NCBI RefSeq assembly: GCF_019511645.1
Contig: NZ_JAEUAX010000016.1
Location: forward strand, 1-64,000
Direction of reading: 5' to 3'
From: Microbacterium ureisolvens
GTDB taxonomy: Bacteria; Actinomycetota; Actinomycetes; Actinomycetales; Microbacteriaceae
DNA length: 64,000 bases
The translations under genes and the position numbers were made by a program. Positions 51,913 to 58,698 of the stretch are shown in pieces. The notes under the pieces are model-generated. The model was given only the letters and a program-made list of their open reading frames with translations. It made no database searches and was not told the DNA's origin. Positions within the stretch are counted from its first letter, which is position 1. Every line of letters starts with the position of its first letter.

Positions 51913-52863
51913 TCAGCGCGGCGGACGGATGCTGAAGGCATCGAGCCGGGTCCGCAGGTCGGCGGCGGTCGCGATATGCGGCCACCCCCACCGGGCGTAG
52001 CGGCGCCGGGTCGTTCCGCGGATCCAGTCCTCCCGCTGCTTCTCGTCGTCGAGGGCCTGCGATGACGTGCGGCCGTCGAGCATCTTCCCGTCGACGTACT
52101 TGATCGCGCCGTCGAACTCGCCGAAGGCGTTCGAATCTTCGAGGCCGAAGTCGACGTAGTACGGATGGATGCCGCGCCCCGGCACCGCAACCTGAAGCTC
52201 GATGCTGCGGAAGCCGATCTCGCGCAGCCGAATCCGGCTGATGCTCTCGCCCGGCAGTTGGGCGCGTCCGTCTGCGAAGTCGAGGACGCGACGCGCCCGG
52301 GTGAGGCCATGAGCGGATCGCCTCGCGATCATCAGCACCTCCTGTCGAAACCCCGCCGCCCCGTCGACGTCGTACTCACCGGGAGCGGTGACGAACTGCT
52401 GGCGCAGCGCGGCGTCGGCGATAGTGACCGCCTGCTCGAACGAGGCGGTTCGGGCGACATCAGAAACAGTGCGCGTGAGCGAGGTGGCCTGCAGTCCGTC
52501 GATTTCGACCACGTCAGCGTCCTGGAGCTCGCCACGGTGGCGGATCACGCCACCGGCAGGGCCCGGCCGTGCCTCCGGCGCGATCACGTGCACCCGGCGT
52601 CGATCCGCGCGATAGAGCGCCAGCCCGTGTGCGGCCGCGGCCGTTTCGTGCGAGACCACGGGCGGTGCGGGGGAGCTCAGCGTAAGGGCGCGCGCGCGTG
52701 CGACGACGCGGGCCTCCGGCTTCGCGGCGTCCCACGCCGCCTTATCCACGTACACCCCGATCCGCAGCCGCGTGAGCTCGCCGGCTGCGATCGCCGCGGT
52801 GAGACGCCGAGGCGTCATCGCGTCGAGGAGTTCGCCGCGGCTGAGCAGGGTGAGGGAGGTCAC
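51913..52863 (-). CDS. DUF559/AbiEi-like protein with Vsr-type nuclease fold (B)
   Basis: This 316-residue protein has an N-terminal winged helix of the AbiEi type (SRGELLDAMTPRRLTAAI, ~8-25, then LTRLRIGVYV) and a middle domain. The C-terminal nuclease-like domain has Asp238 followed by Glu249-Phe-Asp251 and a Lys shortly after (EFDGAIK), the same spacing as copy A. ESISRIRLREIG (~220) corresponds to ETELRIRL in copy A. The GTG at 52863 has GGAG upstream. It is flanked by 11-mer elements on both sides. AbiEi antitoxins normally pair with an AbiEii toxin, and none is adjacent. The function is not known. Confidence 0.75.
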   Translation of the reverse strand: MTSLTLLSRGELLDAMTPRRLTAAIAAGELTRLRIGVYVDKAAWDAAKPEARVVARARALTLSSPAPPVVSHETAAAAHGLALYRADRRRVHVIAPEARPGPAGGVIRHRGELQDADVVEIDGLQATSLTRTVSDVARTASFEQAVTIADAALRQQFVTAPGEYDVDGAAGFRQEVLMIARRSAHGLTRARRVLDFADGRAQLPGESISRIRLREIGFRSIELQVAVPGRGIHPYYVDFGLEDSNAFGEFDGAIKYVDGKMLDGRTSSQALDDEKQREDWIRGTTRRRYARWGWPHIATAADLRTRLDAFSIRPPR

Positions 52864-52988
52864 ATGCCCGAGTCTCCGACGAATCGTCCGTGCGCGTGAC
52901 GCTTCAGCCCCAGTCTGTGGACAAGACCACCCTGTGGAGGAGGCCTGCCCGCGGTCACAGCATCCGTTCTCCCGTACCTGCATCCTGC

Positions 52989-53057
52989 GTTCGGGGCGCG
53001 CGGCGATCGTTCGGGGCGTGCGCCGCGCGCCCCGACTGCACGCGGTGCGCCCCAACC
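52989..53057. repeat. Quadruple 11-mer element, copy 4
   Basis: The 11-mers start at 52989, 53009, 53027 and 53047 (20-18-20), with one or two changes in the inner pair. It lies upstream of the DUF559-like gene and 35 bp beyond the stop of the GNAT gene. Confidence 0.9.
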
Positions 53058-53092
53058 CGGAGGACGCCCCGGCTACGCCGTGCGCCCGGAGG

Positions 53093-53677
53093 TCAGCCGC
53101 GGGCGAGGCGCTCCGTGAGGTCGAGGCGCACCGCGGGCCATTCGGTCGGGAGAATCGAGAAGACCACGGTGTCGCGGAGGGTGCCGCCGGGACCGAGGCG
53201 GTGGTTGCGGAGGACGCCGTCCTGCTTGGCGCCGAGGCGGGCGATCGCCGCCCGGGACTGGCGGTTGTGCCAATGCGTGCGGAACTCGACCGCGATGGCG
53301 TGGCACTCCTCGAACGCGTGCGTGAGCAGCAGCAGCTTCGACGCCGTGTTCACGAAGGTGCGCTGCGCCTCGATCCCGATCCACGTGTGCCCGATCTCGA
53401 CGTGCCGGTTCGCCTGGTCGATGTTGCAGAACGTGGTCTCGCCGACGACCCTCCCCGTGTCGAGCCGTCGCACCGCCCACGGGTTCATGTGACCCTCGTC
53501 CCGCCAGGCCAGGCGCTGTGCGACATCCGCCGCGATGCCCTCCGCGCGCGGCACCGACGTGTACCAGGTGTGCTCCAGACCCACCGCCGCGGCGGCCAGG
53601 TCGGCTTCGTGGTCGGGGGAGAGCGGTTCGAGGCGGACGTACGCGTTCTCGAGGATGATCGGCGCGGTGAGGAGCAT
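53093..53677 (-). CDS. GNAT family N-acetyltransferase (RimJ/RimL type)
   Basis: This 194-residue acetyltransferase starts with VRLEPLSPDHEADL (~13) and has the VVGETTFCNID strand (~78). The acetyl-CoA-binding loop is replaced by the IEAQRTFVNTASKLLLL variant (~100), with the NRQSRAAIARLGAKQDG terminal motif. Its substrate is unknown. The ATG lies 6 nt after a -10 box TACGCT (plus 53684-53689), so the mRNA is probably leaderless. Confidence 0.85.
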   Translation of the reverse strand: MLLTAPIILENAYVRLEPLSPDHEADLAAAAVGLEHTWYTSVPRAEGIAADVAQRLAWRDEGHMNPWAVRRLDTGRVVGETTFCNIDQANRHVEIGHTWIGIEAQRTFVNTASKLLLLTHAFEECHAIAVEFRTHWHNRQSRAAIARLGAKQDGVLRNHRLGPGGTLRDTVVFSILPTEWPAVRLDLTERLARG

Positions 53678-53735
53678 GCTTCGAGCGTAGAACCGAGCCG
53701 ACGCCGCTCGCGCTGGGTTCCTGGCGCGGGTCTCG

Positions 53736-53776
53736 GAGGATGACGGATGCTGCGGCCCGCGGCATCCGTCGTCCTC
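53736..53776 (-). terminator. Terminator downstream of the phosphohexomutase gene
   Basis: Twenty-bp arms (53736-53755 and 53757-53776), each bearing the GGATGC word, pair with two non-Watson-Crick positions. It lies 140 nt past the phosphohexomutase stop, beyond repeat copy 5, and just upstream of the GNAT promoter. Confidence 0.75.
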
Positions 53777-53805
53777 CCGTGGTCCGTGCCCCCGTGCGCC
53801 CCCGG

Positions 53806-53894
53806 GTTCGGGGCGCACGGCGCACCCTCGGGGCGCACGCGGCGCGCCCCGAACGCACGCTGCGCGCCCCGAACGCACGCGGCGCGCCCCGAAC
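53806..53894. repeat. 11-mer element, copy 5 (five half-sites)
   Basis: Half-sites start at 53806 and 53826 (forward) and at 53844, 53864 and 53884 (inverted), giving 20-18-20-20 bp. The extra third inverted half-site keeps the same 20-bp step and the same GCACGC spacer, so the element grows by whole units. Confidence 0.9.
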
Positions 53895-53914
53895 ACCGGG
53901 ACCAGGACTGAGCG

Positions 53915-56056
53915 TCAGCCGCCGTACTCGGCGAGCAGCGCGCGAGCGCCGTCGGCGAGGGCCGCGATGCGCGCGGCCGCGTCGTCGCGGGACTCGCCTC
54001 GCACGTCGAGGTACAGCTTGAGCTTGGGCTCGGTGCCGCTCGGGCGCACGATGACCCTCGAGCCGTCCGCGAGCCACAGGCGCAGCACGTCCCCGGGCGG
54101 CAGGTCGTCGACGCCGTCGAGCAGATCGTCGATGCGATCGACCGCGACCTCGCCGACGGCGGACGGATGCCGCTCCCGCAGCGCCGCCATGATCCGGGCG
54201 ATCTGCGACACGTCGTCGACGCGGATCGAGACCTGGTCGCTCGCGAACGCGCCGAACTGCTCGTCGAACTCGGTCAGCAGATCCGCCAGCGTCGCGCCGC
54301 GGCCGCGGGCCTCCGCCACCATGCCGAGCATCGCGACCGCGGCCGAGACGCCGTCCTTGTCACGGACGGTGGCCGGGTTGACGAGGTAGCCGAGCGCCTC
54401 CTCGAAGCCGAACACGATGCCCGGCGCCCTCGAGATCCACTTGAAGCCCGTGAGCGTCGCATGGAAGTCGAGCCCGTAGTGCTCGGCGACGACCTCGAGA
54501 CCGGGGGACGACACCAGCGAGCACGCGAGCGAGGCTCCCTCGGCGGGGCCGTCGGCCGTGGCGAGCCGCCCCGCGCGCCAGCCGAGCAGCAGGCCGATCT
54601 CGTTGCCGGTGAGGCGGCGCCAGCCGCCCTCGGCGGACTCGTCCGGAACGGCGACGGCGAGCCGGTCGGCGTCGGGGTCGTTCGCGATGACGAGCTCCGC
54701 CCCGGCCTCGCGCGCGGCCTCGAAGGCGAGGTCCATCGCGCCCGGCTCCTCCGGGTTCGGGAACGCCACCGTCGGGAAGGCTCCGTCGGGCTCGAGCTGA
54801 GCCGCGACGGGCACCGGGGCGGGGTAGCCCGCCGTCTCGAGGATTCGCGACAGCGTCTCCCAGCCCACCCCGTGCATCGCGGTGTACACCCACGTGAGGC
54901 CCTCGGCCCCGGGGGGCGCGGGAGCGACCGCGGCGGTCGCGGCGATGTACGCGTCGACGACGTTCTCGGTGGCGAGCTCGAACCCGAGCGAGCGCGGGAC
55001 CGTGCTGATATCGCCCGCCTCGGCCACGCGCTCGATGTGCGCGGCGATCTCGGCATCGGCGGGCGAAACGATCTGCGAGCCGTCGTCGGCGCCGCCGAGG
55101 TACACCTTGTAGCCGTTGTCGTCGGGCGGGTTGTGGCTCGCCGTGACCATGACGCCGGCGGCGGCGCCGAAGTGCCGCACCGCGAAGGCGAGCACGGGCG
55201 TCGGCAGCAGCCGCGGCATCAGGATCGCGCGCAGTCCCGCGCCCGCGAAGATCTCGGCGGAGTCACGCGCGAACACGTCCGAGTTGCGGCGCCCGTCGTA
55301 CCCGATCACGACGATCGGCGCATCGTCCAGGATTCCGGGCACCTCGGGCCCTTCGGCCTCGAGCGCGTCCGGCGACGGGGTCTCGGTCAGCTCGGGCGCC
55401 GACGGCTCCGCGAGTGCCTCGGAAACGGATGCTGCGCCGTCATCGTCCGGCGCGGCATCCGCCGTCTCGCCGGCGTCCGCGCCGTTGCCGCGCTTCCCTG
55501 CCTCCGCGTCGCCCGAGCGATCTCCGGCCTCTTCGTGAGCGGCGCCGGCATCGCCGTGAGCCGGTGTCTCGGCGTCCCGGTTCGCGGGCTCGTCGCCCGG
55601 CTCCACCGGCGTGTCATCGCTCGACGCCTCGCCGGCGGACCCCGCGGATGCGACCACGACGTCGTCGTTCGTCGCGCTGTCATGGGCGGCGGCCGCAGCA
55701 TCCGTGTCGCCCTCCCGCGCGCCCGAGGCGGCCTCGACGCCGACCGGTGGGAGCCCGGCCTGCTCGCGCACATACGCCGCGAGCCCCGCGGCGGCCTGCG
55801 CGACGAGTACGCGGTTCATGCGGTTGCTGCCGGCGCCCAGGGCGCCGCGAAGTCCCGCAGTACCGAAGGCGAGGCGTGTCGAGAAGCGGTCCTGGAGGTC
55901 TTCGACCGCCGCGGGGTTCCCCGATTCCGCGGCCTCGATCAGCGCACGAAGCTCGGCGCGGGTCTCGCCGTCGGGGTCCTGTGCGAGCCACGCGTGGGCT
56001 TTCGCGAGGACGTCGGCGGCAGCATCCGTCCCGCCGTTCGGGTCCCCGCCGTTCAC
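53915..56056 (-). CDS. Phosphohexomutase (phosphomannomutase/phosphopentomutase-like) with acidic insertion
   Basis: This 713-residue alpha-D-phosphohexomutase has the catalytic phosphoserine in VTASHNPPDDNG, metal-binding NDPDADR, sugar loop GFEEALGY and phosphate loop RPSGTEPK. Usual length is ~560. The excess is an Ala/Asp/Glu/Gly-rich, low-complexity insertion at residues ~105-245 (nt 55322-55744) between the first helix and PIVVIGYDGRRNS. It contains two inverted CGGATGC/GCATCCG pairs. The GTG start overlaps the purine nucleoside phosphorylase stop (GTGA). That pairing suggests it converts ribose 1-phosphate to ribose 5-phosphate, in addition to or instead of acting on hexoses. Confidence 0.9.
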   Translation of the reverse strand: MNGGDPNGGTDAAADVLAKAHAWLAQDPDGETRAELRALIEAAESGNPAAVEDLQDRFSTRLAFGTAGLRGALGAGSNRMNRVLVAQAAAGLAAYVREQAGLPPVGVEAASGAREGDTDAAAAAHDSATNDDVVVASAGSAGEASSDDTPVEPGDEPANRDAETPAHGDAGAAHEEAGDRSGDAEAGKRGNGADAGETADAAPDDDGAASVSEALAEPSAPELTETPSPDALEAEGPEVPGILDDAPIVVIGYDGRRNSDVFARDSAEIFAGAGLRAILMPRLLPTPVLAFAVRHFGAAAGVMVTASHNPPDDNGYKVYLGGADDGSQIVSPADAEIAAHIERVAEAGDISTVPRSLGFELATENVVDAYIAATAAVAPAPPGAEGLTWVYTAMHGVGWETLSRILETAGYPAPVPVAAQLEPDGAFPTVAFPNPEEPGAMDLAFEAAREAGAELVIANDPDADRLAVAVPDESAEGGWRRLTGNEIGLLLGWRAGRLATADGPAEGASLACSLVSSPGLEVVAEHYGLDFHATLTGFKWISRAPGIVFGFEEALGYLVNPATVRDKDGVSAAVAMLGMVAEARGRGATLADLLTEFDEQFGAFASDQVSIRVDDVSQIARIMAALRERHPSAVGEVAVDRIDDLLDGVDDLPPGDVLRLWLADGSRVIVRPSGTEPKLKLYLDVRGESRDDAAARIAALADGARALLAEYGG

Positions 56057-56886
56057 AGCGCCCCGATCACGCGCGCCAGCAGCGACGAGATGACCGGCTC
56101 GGCCTCGCGGCCGGCGTCGAGCACCTCCTGGTGGCTGAGCGGGGTCTTCTGGATGCCCGCCGCCATGTTCGTGATGAGGGAGAAGCCGAGGATCTCCATG
56201 CCCGCCTGCCGCGCGGCGATCGCCTCGAGCGCGGTCGACATGCCGACGATGTGACCCCCGAACGACTTGACCATCTGGACCTCGGCGGGGGTCTCGTACT
56301 GAGGTCCGCGGAACTGCGTGTACACGCCCTCGTCGAGGCTCGGGTCGATCGAGCGGGCGAGGTCACGCAGCCGCAGCGAGTACAGGTCGGTGAGGTCGAT
56401 GAAGGTCGCGCCCTCGAGTGGCGTGTCACCGGTCATGTTGATGTGGTCGCTGATCAGCACCGGACGCCCGGGCGTCCAGGTGTGCTTGATGCCGCCGGCC
56501 CCGTTCGTGAGCACCATCGTGCGCGCGCCCGCGGCGGCTGCCGTGCGCACGCTGTGCACGACGCGGCGCACGCCGTACCCCTCGTAGTAGTGGGTGCGGG
56601 CGCCGATCACCAGCACGCGGCGGCCCTTCGGCGTGACGATGCTGCGAAGGGTTCCGACGTGGCCGGTGAGGGCCGGTGCGCTGAAGCCGGTCACCTGCGT
56701 GGCGGGGAACGTCGAGGTGGTCTCGCCCAGGAGTTCCGCCGCCCTGCCCCAGCCGCTGCCGAGCGTGAGCGCGATGTCGTGACGCTCGACGCCGGTGATG
56801 CGGGCGATGTCCTCCGCGGCGGCGGCGGCGACCGCGAAGGGGTCTGCCGTGGGGTCGTCGAGAGGATTGCCGGTGGTGTCTGACAT
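56053..56886 (-). CDS. punA: Purine nucleoside phosphorylase
   Basis: This 277-residue trimeric-type enzyme phosphorolyses inosine, guanosine and deoxy forms to base plus (deoxy)ribose 1-phosphate. TLGSGWG (~42), the phosphate/His segment PALTGHVG (~72), NGAGGIK (~130) and the purine-site Asn in LITNMAAG (~245) are present. The ATG lies 6 nt after a -10 box TAAAGT (plus 56893-56898), with no ribosome site. It is the first gene of a two-gene operon with the phosphohexomutase and works with add and the nucleoside importer. Confidence 0.94.
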   Translation of the reverse strand: MSDTTGNPLDDPTADPFAVAAAAAEDIARITGVERHDIALTLGSGWGRAAELLGETTSTFPATQVTGFSAPALTGHVGTLRSIVTPKGRRVLVIGARTHYYEGYGVRRVVHSVRTAAAAGARTMVLTNGAGGIKHTWTPGRPVLISDHINMTGDTPLEGATFIDLTDLYSLRLRDLARSIDPSLDEGVYTQFRGPQYETPAEVQMVKSFGGHIVGMSTALEAIAARQAGMEILGFSLITNMAAGIQKTPLSHQEVLDAGREAEPVISSLLARVIGAL

Positions 56887-56997
56887 GGGACCACTTTAGG
56901 AACGGACGGCGACGAGAGCCAGCGAAGCCGCCTTCGCACGCGCCCGGGAGTGTCGCCGTGTCGTTGCCAGGCCTGTCGGCAGGGGAGAATGGAATTC

Positions 56998-58446
56998 ATG
57001 TCGATCAGCTTCGAGACCACCCAGAGCGTCGCCATCCTCGGCGGCGGACCCGGAGGCTACGAAGCGGCGCTGGCCGCCGCCCAGCTCGGAGCGGAGGTGA
57101 CAGTGGTCGAGCGCGCCGGCATCGGCGGCTCGGCCGTGATCACCGACGTGGTCCCGTCGAAGTCGCTCATCGCGACCGCCGACGCGGCCGTCGCCATCGC
57201 CGGCGCCGGGGATCTGGGCGTCCAGCTCTTCGCCAAGGGCAAGGAGGGCAAGCCCCTCAAGCCCGAGATCGCCATCAACCTCACCGCGGTCAACAAGCGC
57301 CTGCTCACCCTCGCCCGGCAGCAGTCCGACGACATGCGCGCGTCGCTGGCCGAGGCGGGCGTCCGCATCATCTCGGGCCACGGGCGCCTCGAGGGCGGCA
57401 ACGCCGTCGTCGTCTCGACCGGCCCGGGCGGCACCGACTTCGACCGCATCGAGGCCGACACCCTCGTCGTCTCGACCGGATCGTCTCCTCGTGAGCTGCC
57501 CACCGCGAAGCCCGACGGCGAGCGGATCCTCACGTGGACGCAGCTGTACAACATGACGGCGCTCCCCGAGCACCTCATCGTGGTCGGCTCCGGGGTCACC
57601 GGCGCCGAGTTCGCCGGCGCCTACATGAACCTCGGCTCGAAGGTCACGCTGGTCTCCAGCCGCGACCAGGTGCTGCCCGGTGAAGACAAGGACGCTGCCG
57701 CCGTCCTCGAGCGCGTGTTCAAGCGCGGCGGCATGAACCTGCTGTCGAAGTCGCGGGCGGCCAAGGTCGAGAACACCGGCGACGGCGTGGTGGTGACGCT
57801 GTCGGACGGGCAGACCGTCGAGGGGAGCCACTGCCTCGTGGCGGTGGGCTCGATCCCCAACACCGCGGGCATCGGCCTCGAGGAGGCCGGCATCCAGATG
57901 ACCGAGTCCGGTCACATCCAGGTGAACCGCGTGGCGCGCACCTCGGTGCCCAACATCTACGCCGCCGGCGACTGCACCACCTTCGTCCCGCTCGCGTCGG
58001 TCGCCTCGATGCAGGGACGCACCGCGATCTTCCATGCCCTCGGCGACATCGTGATCCCCCTCGAGCGCCGCCGCATCACCTCGAACATCTTCACCGCGCC
58101 CGAGATCGCGACGATCGGCTGGCAGGAGAACGACATCGCCGACGGCCACATCCAGGGCGTCGTGCACAAGCTGCCGCTCGCCGCCAACGCGCGCGCGAAG
58201 ATGATGGGCATCAAGGACGGTTTCGTCAAGCTCATCGCCCGCGAGGGCAGCGGGACCGTGATCGGCGGTGTCATCGTCGCCCCGCGCGCGTCGGAGCTCA
58301 TCTACCCGATCGCCATCGCGGTCGAGCGCCGCCTCACCGTCGACCAGGTGTCGCGCGTCTTCGCGGTCTACCCGTCGCTGTCGGGCAGCATCACCGATGC
58401 CGCCCGCGCGATGCACGTCGTCGACCACAACATCTACGGCGGCTGA
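56998..58446 (+). CDS. lpdA: LpdA-like NAD(P)H quinone reductase
   Basis: This 482-residue FAD/NAD(P) flavoprotein has the dihydrolipoamide dehydrogenase fold: GGGPGGYEAALAA (~13), VVGSGVTGAEFAGAY (~200), AAGDCT (~322) and a C-terminal dimer domain. The redox cysteine pair is absent; the position reads GGSAVITDVVPSK. This matches the M. tuberculosis Rv3303c type, which reduces quinones rather than lipoamide. I chose the ATG at 56998; an ATG three codons earlier sits too close to the AGGGGAG. Confidence 0.88.
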   Translation: MSISFETTQSVAILGGGPGGYEAALAAAQLGAEVTVVERAGIGGSAVITDVVPSKSLIATADAAVAIAGAGDLGVQLFAKGKEGKPLKPEIAINLTAVNKRLLTLARQQSDDMRASLAEAGVRIISGHGRLEGGNAVVVSTGPGGTDFDRIEADTLVVSTGSSPRELPTAKPDGERILTWTQLYNMTALPEHLIVVGSGVTGAEFAGAYMNLGSKVTLVSSRDQVLPGEDKDAAAVLERVFKRGGMNLLSKSRAAKVENTGDGVVVTLSDGQTVEGSHCLVAVGSIPNTAGIGLEEAGIQMTESGHIQVNRVARTSVPNIYAAGDCTTFVPLASVASMQGRTAIFHALGDIVIPLERRRITSNIFTAPEIATIGWQENDIADGHIQGVVHKLPLAANARAKMMGIKDGFVKLIAREGSGTVIGGVIVAPRASELIYPIAIAVERRLTVDQVSRVFAVYPSLSGSITDAARAMHVVDHNIYGG

Positions 58447-58533
58447 CGCGTCGGTTCAGATCGTGCGCACTCACCGAGGGCACACGTCACGCGCGCGCAC
58501 GACGGGTGCCCTCGGCGGGATCACGTGATGCGA

Positions 58534-58653
58534 ACGGATGCTGCGGCGCGCGGCATCCGTCGTCCGCCTCGGGTTCTCCTCATTCCGGATCAGGGGCACG
58601 TCATGACAGCATGCCGAGGGACGGATGCTGCGTCCCGGAGCGTCTCGTGACGC
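58534..58653. terminator. Hairpin cluster between convergent lpdA and carboxylase genes
   Basis: Three stems are visible: 58534-58560 (ACGGATGC/GCATCCGT with an extended inner stem), 58618-58636 (GGGACG/CGTCCC around GATGCTG) and 58640-58653 (GCGTC/GACGC). The first is the likely lpdA terminator, and the others face the carboxylase gene. The 252-bp gap 58447-58698 contains no gene. Confidence 0.7.
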
Positions 58654-58698
58654 ACCCGTGTTTCCGCCGATGAGGTCGGGAAACCGCGGGCGAGGGGA

